In this document: positions 8,629-17,648 of the stretch, one piece after another
Position numbering within the stretch: the stretch's first letter is position 1
Layout: the number at the start of each line of letters is the position of its first letter
Source of the DNA: Vibrio fortis
GTDB taxonomy: Bacteria > Pseudomonadota > Gammaproteobacteria > Enterobacterales > Vibrionaceae
Reading direction: 5' to 3'
DNA length: 64,000 bases
Assembly (NCBI RefSeq): GCF_024347475.1
Contig: NZ_AP025488.1
Span: 248,001-312,000, forward strand
Program-made: the position numbers and the translations under genes
Notes under the pieces: model-generated
The model's database searches: none
Told to the model about the DNA's origin: nothing
Seen by the model: the letters and a program-made list of their open reading frames with translations, nothing else

Positions 8629-9158
8629 AATTGCCTCTATACATCTTGTTTATGTGGAACAGAACACGTATAGATAGTGCAAAGTAATGCACATTGAGAT
8701 AATGACCAAAATCAAGAGAGCAATAATATTACCCAATCAAACATAAGCAAAATATAAAACTGTGAATTAGCTTAAATTGCAGGTTATGAGGCTATATATT
8801 ATTTAATAATTAGAATACAAAACCAATTATTGATAGAAAACAAACCATAAACAATTGCCAACATTAAGTATCAACTTCCTCAATTTAAATAACACTCCGT
8901 TCTCATTATCTCTGAAAGTCATGTGCGAGATCTCTTACACTAAATTTCACTAAAATTATATTTCCAATACATTACATACACTTAGAGTATGAGACTAAAC
9001 CCCAAACAGACCGTACAGAGCACTGAATAGGCACTATTTACGAGCTTGATGATGCTGAGCCTTAACAGCAAAGATATGAGCTCAAAGTGAAATTTCAGCG
9101 TTCATGGCTGCTATAGACTGCGATCAGCCAATAGGAAGGAAAGAGAGCAGTGGTTATT
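8629..9158. other. Long AT-rich intergenic region between divergent units
   Basis: 530 bases with no convincing gene apart from regulatory elements. The left half (8640-8900) is very AT-rich and should hold the yjiH promoter. A VarA box lies at 8922-8939. A plausible sigma-70 -10 element TATAGA lies at about 9112 just before the small ORF at 9159. I searched both strands for a second GGA-rich Csr RNA and did not find one. Confidence 0.5.
8922..8939. promoter_or_regulatory. Second UvrY/VarA-type binding box
   Basis: TGTGCGAGATCTCTTACA matches the 18-bp UvrY box at 17 of 18 positions and has the same core as the box ahead of csrB. Its distance to a probable plus-strand transcription start near 9118 (about 185 bases) mimics the csrB architecture. 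Candidate targets are the small ORF at 9159 and, divergently, yjiH. Confidence 0.75.
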
Positions 9159-9329
9159 ATGGAAATGAGAACATTAAAATACCAAGTAATGGGCAAAGGT
9201 ATGTGGATCAGTGCAACTGTTTCACGTGTTGTCGCTGACAAACTTGCGCTGGAGTACCAATCTTACGGTTGGCCCGTTGAAGTGTGTACCGTTGATCAAG
9301 CTGTCGTTTTTGATCGCAGTGCTGCTTAA
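9159..9329 (+). CDS. Small 56-residue hypothetical protein
   Basis: Open frame ATG 9159 to TAA 9327-9329 encodes 56 residues (MEMRTLKYQVMGKGMWISAT at the start). AGGAAGGA at 9133-9140 precedes it; a GTG at 9150 in the same frame is an alternative start with closer spacing to that ribosome site. The composition is balanced, with no signal peptide or membrane helix. A strong terminator follows 17 bases after the stop, so this is a complete monocistronic unit. Function is unknown. The VarA box upstream suggests membership in the VarS/VarA regulon. Confidence 0.75.
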   Translation: MEMRTLKYQVMGKGMWISATVSRVVADKLALEYQSYGWPVEVCTVDQAVVFDRSAA

Positions 9330-9346
9330 TATTGGCAACCACAGAT

Positions 9347-9390
9347 AAAGCTCTATCAACAAATGAGTTGGTAGAGCTTTTTCATTTTTA
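9347..9390 (+). terminator. Terminator after 56-residue ORF
   Basis: Perfect 14-bp stem: AAAGCTCTATCAAC (9347-9360), six-base loop, GTTGGTAGAGCTTT (9367-9380), then TTCATTTTTA. Confidence 0.9.
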
Positions 9391-9507
9391 TCTCTAATAC
9401 GATTCACTAATCTCTTGAATTATTAAGAGTTCTATCACACTACGCAGCCATATTTAGGTCTACGCTTTTACGCGTACAGACTCATCTAATTTCATGGAGC
9501 GTAAATT

Positions 9508-10944
9508 ATGGCAGGCACAAAGATCTTCGTCTTTCTCTTGGCGATTCTTCCCTCTTTATCTTTTGCCAGTGAGACAGGAACAACTCACGCCCTCAATCTC
9601 ACTCAGTCTTCAATTGGCTATCTGTGTCTGGCCATTTTCGTTATCGCCTACGTGTTTGTGATGATGGAAGAGTATCTGCAATTGCGAAAATCGAAGCCAG
9701 TTCTGCTCGCAGCTGGCCTCATATGGATTGCGATTGGCTTAACCTACCAAAACCATCAACAAATTGAAGTCGCCCAACAAGCCTTAGAGCACAACCTTTT
9801 AGAATACGCAGAGTTGTTACTGTTTCTACTTGTGGCTATGACCTACATCAGCGCCATGGAGGAGCGTCGCCTATTCGATGCGCTGCAAGCATGGATGGTG
9901 GGAAAAGGCTTTAACTACCGTTCACTGTTTTGGCTCACCGGTATTCTGTCGTTCTTTATTTCTCCAATTGCCGACAACCTAACCACTGCGTTATTAATGT
10001 GCGCTGTGGTTCTCAAAGTCGCAGGCTCAAACCCGAAATTTGTTAACCTTGCCTGCGTTAATATCGTGATCGCGGCCAATGCGGGCGGCGCATTTAGCCC
10101 GTTCGGTGACATCACCACACTTATGGTTTGGCAAGCGGGCTATGTGAGCTTCTCGGAGTTCATGCCATTGTTTATCCCATCAGCAGTCAACTACCTCGCT
10201 CCTGCGTTAATTATGTCTTACTTTGTTCCGACCACGCAGCCAGACACCGTCCACCAGCATGTTGAGCTCAAACGCGGTGCAAAGCGCATTGTATTTCTGT
10301 TTATCATGACCATAGCAACCGCCGTTACCTTCCACGCTGTGATTCATTTCCCTCCAGTGATCGGCATGATGATGGGGCTAGCGTATCTGCAATTCTTTGG
10401 CTTTTTCTTGCGCAAAACGCTACCCAAATCATTGGCGAAGAAGAAAGCAATTGCGATTGCCAACCATGATGAAGCGGCACTCAAACGCTTAGGTTCAGTG
10501 GTGCCATTCGATGTGTTCAGACGTGTATCTCACGCCGAGTGGGACACACTGTTGTTCTTCTATGGTGTTGTAATGTGTGTGGGTGGTTTGAGCTTGCTCG
10601 GCTACTTAGAACTAGCATCAGGCGTCATGTACAGCCAATGGAACCCGATTTGGGCCAACATCATGGTGGGTATCCTCTCTGCGATCGTCGACAATATTCC
10701 TGTGATGTTCGCAGTGCTATCCATGGAGCCAAGCATGTCGATTGGCAACTGGCTTCTTATCACCTTAACGGCAGGGGTTGGGGGTAGCTTGCTTTCGATA
10801 GGCAGTGCTGCTGGTGTCGCTTTGATGGGGGCAGCGCATGGCAAATACACCTTCTTTGGTCACCTAAAATGGATGCCTGTTATCGCGATCGGTTATGCCC
10901 TCAGCATTGCCGTACACCTCGCAATGAATTCGAGTCTGTTTTAA
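9508..10944 (+). CDS. nhaD: Na+/H+ antiporter NhaD
   Basis: 478 residues, about twelve hydrophobic segments, member of the ion-transporter (IT) superfamily. It exchanges cytoplasmic Na+ or Li+ for external H+ and supports growth at alkaline pH and high salt, as expected for a marine Vibrio. Recognisable conserved stretches are FFISPIADNLTTALLM, IVIAANAGGAFSPFGDITTLM and the second inverted repeat SAIVDNIPVMFAVL with GVGGSLLSIGSAAGVALMG. A leading hydrophobic segment resembles a signal sequence. GGAGCG precedes the ATG. It is a single gene. Confidence 0.93.
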   Translation: MAGTKIFVFLLAILPSLSFASETGTTHALNLTQSSIGYLCLAIFVIAYVFVMMEEYLQLRKSKPVLLAAGLIWIAIGLTYQNHQQIEVAQQALEHNLLEYAELLLFLLVAMTYISAMEERRLFDALQAWMVGKGFNYRSLFWLTGILSFFISPIADNLTTALLMCAVVLKVAGSNPKFVNLACVNIVIAANAGGAFSPFGDITTLMVWQAGYVSFSEFMPLFIPSAVNYLAPALIMSYFVPTTQPDTVHQHVELKRGAKRIVFLFIMTIATAVTFHAVIHFPPVIGMMMGLAYLQFFGFFLRKTLPKSLAKKKAIAIANHDEAALKRLGSVVPFDVFRRVSHAEWDTLLFFYGVVMCVGGLSLLGYLELASGVMYSQWNPIWANIMVGILSAIVDNIPVMFAVLSMEPSMSIGNWLLITLTAGVGGSLLSIGSAAGVALMGAAHGKYTFFGHLKWMPVIAIGYALSIAVHLAMNSSLF

Positions 10945-11038
10945 AACCTAACTTGATCACAGGCTAAAAAGACAAAAGCGCGGTAAAGCGCTTGAAATGG
11001 AGGTATTCGCCGAGTGGGTTCGTTAGCAGCTCGGCGAA

Positions 11039-11410
11039 TTACTGTTTCGATTCAGGGACTCGTGTCCAAACGTTGCTCAATTGAAGGCCCGGACAGCCGT
11101 TGCAAGTCAGCTTTCTTCCATCGTTGTGAATGCGCATCACTAACCCTGGACCTATTTTGCTGCTCGCTGAGTTTAGTTCGATACTGATCAAATCATCGTC
11201 GACGCTGTAGTCGCGAGTGATGCTGATATCCGTGGTTTGGTAGCGTACTTTGCCCGATTCAAAGATCAAATAGCTCTCGTTTTCCGGGTTTTCATACATA
11301 CCGCTGAATAGGACCAATTGAGGAACCTCAAATGGTTTCGTTGTCTCGCTCAAACACCCAGTCAATAAAACGCTACTACACCCAATCGCCGTAATAAATT
11401 GTCGGTTCAT
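11039..11410 (-). CDS. Hypothetical lipoprotein
   Basis: 123 residues with a lipobox LLTGC (Cys about residue 19) after a short hydrophobic leader, so probably an outer- or inner-membrane-anchored periplasmic protein. The mature part is mostly beta-prone and includes a Cys-x2-Cys pair (TCNGCPG) that might form a disulfide. I do not recognise the family. Confidence 0.7.
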   Translation of the reverse strand: MNRQFITAIGCSSVLLTGCLSETTKPFEVPQLVLFSGMYENPENESYLIFESGKVRYQTTDISITRDYSVDDDLISIELNSASSKIGPGLVMRIHNDGRKLTCNGCPGLQLSNVWTRVPESKQ

Positions 11411-11499
11411 AGAGTTTTCTATTTTTATATTTCTTTATTAAGTTTTTAAATAATAAGCAGTGATTTATATAAATACCAGAAAACAATAAGAGCATTTAT

Positions 11500-11991
11500 T
11501 CAACTAATTGATAGAATGCCTTCTAATTTCAACAGCGCGGACTTTCTTTCGACACCGCCCGCATAGCCGGTCAGTTTGCCGTTTTTACCAATAACGCGAT
11601 GACAAGGCACTATGATAGAAACTGGGTTCTTTCCATTAGCCAAGCCGACGGCTCTGACCGCTTTGGGATTGCCGATTTCATCTGCAAGCTGTTGGTAGCT
11701 CCATGTTTCACCAAAAGGAATACGCGTTAGAGCTTGCCAAACTGACTGTTGGAATGGCGTCCCTTCGGCTGCAATTGGTACAGAAAAATGGTCTCGCTCT
11801 CCGGCAAAATATCCATCTAGCTGTTGCTTAGTTTTCTCAAACAACGCAAAACTATCATCTTGTATGCCCAGATCTTCTGGCTTAGTGGTATGCGTTTCAA
11901 ACCAAATACCCAATAATCCTTCATCGCAGCCTTGTATCGTCACAATACCCAGTGGGCTGGTGTAATAAGTAAATCGTTTCATCATTGTCAT
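11500..11991 (-). CDS. ogt: Methylated-DNA-[protein]-cysteine S-methyltransferase
   Basis: 163 residues. It removes methyl from O6-methylguanine (and O4-methylthymine) in DNA by irreversible transfer to its own Cys in IIVPCHRVIG. The DNA-binding wing with RAVGLANGKNP precedes it, and GTPFQQSVWQALTRIPFGETWSYQQLA marks the helix-turn-helix. It follows the Ada/AlkA fusion gene by 31 bases on the same strand, so the two form an alkylation-damage repair operon. Confidence 0.93.
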   Translation of the reverse strand: MTMMKRFTYYTSPLGIVTIQGCDEGLLGIWFETHTTKPEDLGIQDDSFALFEKTKQQLDGYFAGERDHFSVPIAAEGTPFQQSVWQALTRIPFGETWSYQQLADEIGNPKAVRAVGLANGKNPVSIIVPCHRVIGKNGKLTGYAGGVERKSALLKLEGILSIS

Positions 11992-12022
11992 TCGTTCTCT
12001 TAACGGTGCTTCACCGCGAAAT

Positions 12023-13414
12023 TTAAAAATGGCTCCAGCAATGGAATGTTGCGTAGCTACCCCATGGTGAGACCTTACTTGCTGTCACGGTAGGGTGTTG
12101 ATCGATGTATTTCTTCACGATTAAATCACCTGTGAGCAGGTGATCCGGTTCGCTCAAACCTCTCAGTAATGCGTACTGTACTGTCCAAGGGCCAATGCCT
12201 TTAATATCGAGCCATTGGCTTGGATGTTGATGATTGTTCTCAACCATATAAACCGCAAATCTGTGTAAGGTATCTTTTCGACTCTGCGGCATTCTTAAAA
12301 AGCTAATGTCAGCCTGAGCAACTTGTTCAGGCGTTGGAAAATAGGTCGCTTGTTCTTTTGGTGACAACTGCTTGGCCAGCAAATTCAATTGACCTATCGC
12401 CGCTTTCACCGACACCTGCTGCCCCAAAATAGCGCGCACACCGGCTTCCCAAGGCGACCATACTCCAGGAATACGAATACCGGACTCTTGGATCAATGAG
12501 GCGTCGACATTGCCTAGGTGCGCTTCAACTCGATTGATGTCGACATCGAGATCGAACATTCGACGGATTTGACGAATCAAATTTCTCAACTGATTCATCT
12601 GGCTGAGTTCGAACTCAACTTCCAGCACATTGGTTGGGTGTTTGCTGCTCTTAACGCAACGAATACGAAACCACCCTGTCGCCTCATTGATGATTACCGT
12701 TCGTTGATAGTAATCCTCCCCGACTTCCTCAACACCCTCAATCATACGTTTGCGATAAAAGTTCAACATGTGCTGCCAGTTAATCGTCCCTTTCATGGGT
12801 AAAGACACAATATTGGTCGTCGCGCTGTAAGATCCGGACTTTCGGATCTGTGATGGAGACAATTTCAGCACCTTAAGAAAGGCATCATTAAATCGGCGTG
12901 TACTCTTAAATCCACAAGCAAACCCAATATCAGTAATGCTCATCTGACTATTATGCAGGAGCTGCTTTGCAAACATGAGTTGGTTATAGATTGCGTATTG
13001 CTTAGGGGAAACGCCCATATATTTACTGAATAAGCTGCGAAGATAGCGGTCTGAGATGCCTAAGCGCTGACACAGAGCCGCACTGTTACCTTCGGCTAAA
13101 CCACCTTCTTCAATCAGCTTTTGTGCTCTGAGAAAAGTCGTCTCAACGCCCTTCCAAGCTGGCGAGAAAGGGACGCTATCTGGGCGACAACGCAGACAGG
13201 GGCGATAACCCGCTTGCAGTGCCTGCGCTTGATTCGAGAAATATTCGACGTTTTGTTCTTTCGGTGGCGAAGCTGGACAGATGGGGCGACAGAAGATCCC
13301 TGTCGTCTTCACGGCAATAAAAAACAGTCCATCAAAGCGTGCATCTCTCGCAAGGCGCGCTTGTTGACACTGAGCACTGCTCAGATCGCTGTATTGATGA
13401 ATCTTGCCTTCCAT
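12023..13414 (-). CDS. alkA: Ada-type zinc/AraC domain fused to 3-methyladenine DNA glycosylase (AlkA)
   Basis: 463 residues with three parts. The Ada metal-binding domain (about 15-85) has the four Cys in GIFCRPICPA and PCLRCRPD; the first is the methylphosphotriester acceptor in Ada. An AraC-type helix-turn-helix (about 95-190) ends RFNDAFLKVLKLSPSQIRK. The C-terminal AlkA module (about 210-463) contains the helix-hairpin-helix IKGIGPWTVQYALLRGL and the catalytic Asp in TGDLIVKK. The protein should sense methyl damage, act as a regulator, and excise alkylated bases. It is the first gene of the unit with ogt. Confidence 0.9.
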   Translation of the reverse strand: MEGKIHQYSDLSSAQCQQARLARDARFDGLFFIAVKTTGIFCRPICPASPPKEQNVEYFSNQAQALQAGYRPCLRCRPDSVPFSPAWKGVETTFLRAQKLIEEGGLAEGNSAALCQRLGISDRYLRSLFSKYMGVSPKQYAIYNQLMFAKQLLHNSQMSITDIGFACGFKSTRRFNDAFLKVLKLSPSQIRKSGSYSATTNIVSLPMKGTINWQHMLNFYRKRMIEGVEEVGEDYYQRTVIINEATGWFRIRCVKSSKHPTNVLEVEFELSQMNQLRNLIRQIRRMFDLDVDINRVEAHLGNVDASLIQESGIRIPGVWSPWEAGVRAILGQQVSVKAAIGQLNLLAKQLSPKEQATYFPTPEQVAQADISFLRMPQSRKDTLHRFAVYMVENNHQHPSQWLDIKGIGPWTVQYALLRGLSEPDHLLTGDLIVKKYIDQHPTVTASKVSPWGSYATFHCWSHF

Positions 13415-13638
13415 ATGCCTACCTTAAAAACCATAACACTAAGTGATGAGTTAAAGTGTAACGACAAGCGAAACGAACGCTAGCCATTTTCGGAAGTGAA
13501 TATGCATTAAATTGAATTTTTTAATTTGCTTTTGGCAGAGTTCAACTACCCTTAAGAGGGAAGAGAGGGTTCTCTCGCAACGTCACAGCTGTCACTTGGC
13601 GCTTAAGATGCCGAGGCTAGCTGAATAACAAGGATAAA

Positions 13639-13848
13639 TTGGCTATGGATCTGCACACCTGTCGCATTGTTCTCAAGAACAAGCAAGTTCTCACCTGTCA
13701 GTCTGTCGAACAGTCTCTTGGCTTTCTCGAAGATACTTCGCAAAGCGGCATCTCAATGATTGAGATTGACGCCACTGACGGTCATCAAATCCACTCTTAC
13801 ATGTCTCACTCGTTAGAAGAGTCTATTGAGAACTTAATGAATTTATGA
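13639..13848 (+). CDS. Small hypothetical protein, 69 residues
   Basis: 69 residues; MDLHTC could also be used as start (ATG at 13645, two codons in). AAGGATAA lies upstream. It is hydrophilic and acidic toward the C-terminus, with no signal peptide. The coding sequence is followed by a clear terminator, so it is probably a real, monocistronic small gene. I do not recognise a family. Confidence 0.65.
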   Translation: MAMDLHTCRIVLKNKQVLTCQSVEQSLGFLEDTSQSGISMIEIDATDGHQIHSYMSHSLEESIENLMNL

Positions 13849-13888
13849 CATCTCTCATGTGTCGCTCGCCTTCGCTGGCTTAAAACTA

Positions 13889-13921
13889 TAATGGCTCTCA
13901 ATCGGGAGCCATTATTTCTTT
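13889..13921 (+). terminator. Terminator between small ORF and hdfR
   Basis: TAATGGCTC (13889-13897) pairs with GAGCCATTA (13906-13914), then TTTCTTT. It lies between convergent genes. Confidence 0.8.
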
Positions 13922-13999
13922 ATCTATCTATTTCTAAGAGTCTATGAGTCTGAGTACTCAGCCTTTTGACCAACTTCTACCAATCACAACCCAAACGGG

Positions 14000-14890
14000 C
14001 TATTCAGGCGCAATCTCAGCGGCTTGCTGCAGGGTATAGGCTGTAGATGGGTCAATCTCTTTAACCAACTCTTCCACCTGCATGATTGCATCCACCGAAG
14101 TACTCGATTTACGGTAGCTCAGATAAATCGGACGATACCAATCTTCTACCCCTTTTACCTTGTGCAGCTGACCTGACTCAATAAAGGGTTCAACCAAAGA
14201 TACTGGAAGATACGCACTGCCGCCTTTTTCTAGAATAAAGTCCAGCGCTATACGCGCTGTTGATGTGCGTAGATAAGGAGCTGGCACTTTTGGGTGTCGC
14301 TCTGCATGCTCTGAGCCGAAACGCGTTCCCCAATCCACATAGACGTATTTGTTTTGGAATACGCTTTCAAGGTCGTCGGGCTGTGTCGATACCAAGACGA
14401 GAACTAAATCCGCGACCTTTTTGCAGTTCAGCTCCTCCGCTTTGATCTGATCGAAAGCAAAGGCCATATCCAGCGTGCGCTCTAGCAGATTTCGGTTGAG
14501 TTGCTCGCGACCCATAACCTCAGCCATAAAGCCGTAACCACCGAAAGAGTCTGTCACTACACTCAAACAGTTCTGCAAGTAAGCATCCCAGATATTTGGT
14601 GTACCGCCCAAGGTTAATTGAAGCGCCTTACCACTCTCTAAAGAGAGTTCAAACTTAGCCTGTTGAAGCGTTGAGACCATCACTTCTGCATAGCCTATCA
14701 AACGCTCACCAGAGGAAGTCAGCTTAATATTGTTGCGATCACGTATAAAAAGCTGAGTATCAAAATAGCCTTCAAGCTGTTTGATACGGGCACTCACGGC
14801 CGCTTGTGTTAAATACAAGTTTTCAGCAGCACGACCAAAATGGCGCACCCTTGCAACCTCAAGAAAGGTTCTAAATACTTTCACATCCAT
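14000..14890 (-). CDS. hdfR: LysR family regulator HdfR
   Basis: About 296 residues from the ATG at 14888-14890 (MDVKVFRTFLEV), which matches the usual LysR start; a longer start at 14899 is possible but lies against its ribosome site. The N-terminal winged HTH reads RHFGRAAENLYLTQAAVSARIKQLE in part, followed by a LysR effector domain. In E. coli HdfR represses flhDC and lies divergent from maoP (yifE); the same arrangement here supports the name. Confidence 0.88.
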   Translation of the reverse strand: MDVKVFRTFLEVARVRHFGRAAENLYLTQAAVSARIKQLEGYFDTQLFIRDRNNIKLTSSGERLIGYAEVMVSTLQQAKFELSLESGKALQLTLGGTPNIWDAYLQNCLSVVTDSFGGYGFMAEVMGREQLNRNLLERTLDMAFAFDQIKAEELNCKKVADLVLVLVSTQPDDLESVFQNKYVYVDWGTRFGSEHAERHPKVPAPYLRTSTARIALDFILEKGGSAYLPVSLVEPFIESGQLHKVKGVEDWYRPIYLSYRKSSTSVDAIMQVEELVKEIDPSTAYTLQQAAEIAPE

Positions 14891-15046
14891 CAAATACATC
14901 TCTGTAATAAATCTGCTAACTAGCAGATCTAGGATTGTTTATCGTAAGGGCAAAAAGGTTTTGTTTTCCATTTTTCCCTTTTAACAATATTTTCGCGTGA
15001 GCAACAAAAACACTAATTTCAATCCAACCACATTACTGAGGCTGTT

Positions 15047-15400
15047 ATGTCTGAGACCGAATTCCGACACGGAAAAAAACGTTTTTATGACACCAATAAA
15101 TTCCCAAGAGGGTTTGCTAAGTCAGGTGATTTTACTCTTGTCGAAGAAGAAATCCTAACCTTGTTTGGTGATACCATGCTAGCACTTGAATCGGGCGAAC
15201 TTGCACCGACGAATGCTGAAGAAAAACACTTTGTGAAAGTGTTATCGCACCCTCACAAGGCGAAGTCTAAGTTAGAGCGTGTTTGGTTGAAATACATCCA
15301 GCTTGCTCGCGGGCGTCGTCGCTTCCACACTCTTAATGGCTGCAAACGTGGCGACGTACCAAGAGAAGAGTACGACAGCGAGTTAGTGTTGGAAGATTAA
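15047..15400 (+). CDS. maoP: Macrodomain Ori organisation protein MaoP (DUF413/YifE)
   Basis: 117 residues, DUF413 family. Recognised by FYDTNKFPRGFAKSGDFTL near the N-terminus and the basic segment LERVWLKYIQLARGRRRFHTL. In E. coli MaoP acts with the adjacent maoS site to organise the Ori macrodomain. It is divergent from hdfR with 156 bases between the two starts, as in enterobacteria. A hairpin without a T run (15408-15435, AGCTCAAGG with CCTTGAGCT) follows the stop. Confidence 0.9.
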   Translation: MSETEFRHGKKRFYDTNKFPRGFAKSGDFTLVEEEILTLFGDTMLALESGELAPTNAEEKHFVKVLSHPHKAKSKLERVWLKYIQLARGRRRFHTLNGCKRGDVPREEYDSELVLED

Positions 15401-15867
15401 TCTTCTTAGCTCAAGGTGTTTCCACGCCTTGAGCTTACTGACCTACGTACGCCCTCTACAAGTGTAGCGAATAAGCGCTCCTTTACAATATTTTTATAAA
15501 TTTCATAATGATAGCGAGATTCTTCTCATTATCACGCCTCTGCGCGCCTCAAGCTTAAAGCAACCGAAAACTCTTCACTTATCATTCTAAACAGCAAAAA
15601 TAAATTTCGTTTTTTTGAGCTCGCGTTTTGCGACAAATCAAGAGACGATAATTCAAACAAAAACTCCTTTTATGACAAGCAGATGAAGCTTGTTTAACGA
15701 TGATAAATATCCCTATATATATTGTGCAATTTTGAGACTTACTGTCACAGATATCATTAAAAAACTAAAAATTTGACCTAAAACAATGGCAGAAACAGAT
15801 CACTTATTTTATAATGCGAATTAATGTTTCAGCACACTATAAATTATTTATCTTAGGGGCTACAAAA
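15401..15867. other. Intergenic region upstream of nagB
   Basis: 467 bases without a supported gene. It starts with the hairpin after maoP (15408-15435) and is then AT-rich. It must contain the nagB promoter; AT-rich segments around 15600-15660 and a TCACA half-site near 15744 are possible NagC or CRP contacts, but neither is convincing by eye. Confidence 0.4.
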
Positions 15868-16668
15868 ATGAGACTTATTCCTTTAAACAACGCGGCACAA
15901 GTAGGTAAATGGGCAGCTCGTCACATCGTTGACGCAATCAAAGCATTCAACCCAACAGCTGATCGTCCATTCGTTCTTGGTCTACCTACTGGTGGCACAC
16001 CACTAACGACTTACAAAGAGCTAATTGCGCTATACAATGCGGGTGAAGTTAGCTTTAAAAACGTTGTTACATTCAACATGGATGAGTACGTAGGTATCGA
16101 TCCTAACCACCCTGAGTCTTACCGTACTTTCATGTACACAAACTTCTTCAACCACGTTGATATTCAAGAAGAGAACATCAACCTACTAGATGGCCAAGCA
16201 GAAGACATCGACGCTCACTGCGCAGCTTACGAAGAAAAAATCCGTTCTTACGGTAAAATCAACCTGTTCATGGGCGGTATCGGCATCGATGGTCACATCG
16301 CATTCAACGAACCAGGTTCTTCTCTAGCATCTCGTACTCGTATCAAGACGCTAACTGAAGAGACTCGCATCGCGAACTCTCGCTTCTTCGACAACGACAT
16401 CAACCAAGTGCCAAAATACGCACTAACTATCGGTGTTGCGACTCTACTAGACGCTGAAGAAGTAATGATCCTGACTATGGGTCACAACAAAGCGCAAGCT
16501 CTACAAGTTGCTATCGAAGGTTCTGTAAACCACATGTGGACTGTTACAGCGCTTCAAATGCACCGTAAAGCTATCATCGTTGCTGATGAGCCAGCTCAAC
16601 AAGAGCTTAAAGTTAAGACTCTACGCTACTTCCAAGAGCTAGAAGCTGAGAACATCCAAGACCTATAA
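15868..16668 (+). CDS. nagB: Glucosamine-6-phosphate deaminase
   Basis: 266 residues from ATG 15868, the usual family length; an upstream in-frame ATG at 15814 would add 18 residues that do not belong. It converts glucosamine-6-phosphate to fructose-6-phosphate and ammonia in amino-sugar (chitin-derived) catabolism. Landmarks: LGLPTGGTP (phosphate loop), NMDEYVG with the catalytic Asp, and [17 protein letters not shown] with the catalytic His. The coding sequence shows strong codon bias, consistent with high expression. It stands alone, with a terminator behind. Confidence 0.97.
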   Translation: MRLIPLNNAAQVGKWAARHIVDAIKAFNPTADRPFVLGLPTGGTPLTTYKELIALYNAGEVSFKNVVTFNMDEYVGIDPNHPESYRTFMYTNFFNHVDIQEENINLLDGQAEDIDAHCAAYEEKIRSYGKINLFMGGIGIDGHIAFNEPGSSLASRTRIKTLTEETRIANSRFFDNDINQVPKYALTIGVATLLDAEEVMILTMGHNKAQALQVAIEGSVNHMWTVTALQMHRKAIIVADEPAQQELKVKTLRYFQELEAENIQDL

Positions 16669-16688
16669 TCTCAGGTTTTGTTGAAACG

Positions 16689-16713
16689 AAAAGCCACCTC
16701 GGTGGCTTTTTTT
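16689..16713 (+). terminator. Terminator of nagB
   Basis: AAAAGCCACC and GGTGGCTTTT flank a two-base gap at 16699-16700, followed by further T residues: a compact Rho-independent terminator. Confidence 0.9.
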
Positions 16714-17057
16714 GTGCCTGCTATTTGCCACCTACCGATAGAGTAAATTCAGAGAGAAGTGAGACTAGCGGAGACAAAGTCAACTGCGTGCAAAACGCCA
16801 ATGGCAGTGAGAAGTCATTCTGAAAACAGTGAAGTAGCGAAGATAATGAAGAAAGATAAGAGCGAGAATAAATAGAAGAAAGCGAGCTTTCCCTAACTCA
16901 AGTTGGCAACCTATAGGGGAAGGTTGATCTAAGCCGAGCTGACTACACTCAAAGGCTAAAACTCAAAGAAAGGGAAAGCGGTGCAATTAGATAAATGAAA
17001 TAACCAGAATCGATGGCTTAAGCGACCGAAAATAGACAGCTGAAACGCAAAAAGCGA
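16714..17057. other. Purine-biased intergenic segment, no gene seen
   Basis: 344 bases between the nagB terminator and the end of mtlR. The plus strand is rich in A and G (runs such as AGAGAGAAGTGAGA and GAAGAAAGATAAGAGCGAG). I see no ORF with a ribosome site, no hairpin array and no clear promoter. Confidence 0.4.
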
Positions 17058-17648
17058 TCACACAATCAGTGCGTTGTCGCGACAAAGAGTATTGATGAGA
17101 TCAGTAATGGCTAGAACGATGGTCGACTGAACCTTCTGATTGTGGCGCCCCAAAAACATATCGAGCATTGGACCCGACATCGACGCAACCATGTCAGCAT
17201 CGTATTCAATCGGCATGATCTTTTGAATGGCGTGAATTCGATTTAGCTCAAACAGAACATTAGGGTCAGTGAAAGAAACCTCATCACCTTGAATTTTCGC
17301 CCACTCTTTCAAGGTGACAAAAATCTCTAGGTCATCATAGACTTCTTTACTGATGACACCCAAACCTAGCAGCAATTTAGCGCGAACCATGATCTCGCCT
17401 AGTGGACCTCCACTGTTAAGGAGAGGCTCAACAACAAACTTCACTGCGGTGTCATCTTTCTGGAATATGCTTTTCAGAACCGTATCTACCGTGTCATCCA
17501 ATGCATCGTAAGCCGCCATAAAACAAGCATTGGCTGTCGTCGCCTCTGCAAGTGCTTCAAGGAGTTCTGTTTCATGGCTAGGATGTATTGGCATAACGGC
17601 TCTGCAATAAGAAAGTGCCACAGAAGTGGCACTTTGATGATTTATCAT
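17058..17648 (-). CDS. mtlR: MtlR family mannitol operon regulator
   Basis: 196 residues, all-helical MtlR family; recognised by [13 protein letters not shown] N-terminus ([19 protein letters not shown]) and [30 protein letters not shown]. It dampens expression of the mannitol operon and lacks an obvious DNA-binding motif, as in the family. It overlaps the end of mtlD by four bases (ATGA), so translation is coupled. Confidence 0.93.
   Translation of the reverse strand: MINHQSATSVALSYCRAVMPIHPSHETELLEALAEATTANACFMAAYDALDDTVDTVLKSIFQKDDTAVKFVVEPLLNSGGPLGEIMVRAKLLLGLGVISKEVYDDLEIFVTLKEWAKIQGDEVSFTDPNVLFELNRIHAIQKIMPIEYDADMVASMSGPMLDMFLGRHNQKVQSTIVLAITDLINTLCRDNALIV

Noticed and set aside
8940..9158. 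A second Csr RNA downstream of the second VarA box
   Set aside because: Only one AGGAAGGA cluster is present and it is the ribosome site of the small ORF; there are no repeated GGA hairpins.
15814..15867. N-terminal extension of NagB
   Set aside because: ATG 15868 gives the standard 266-residue protein; the upstream 18 codons are AT-rich leader.
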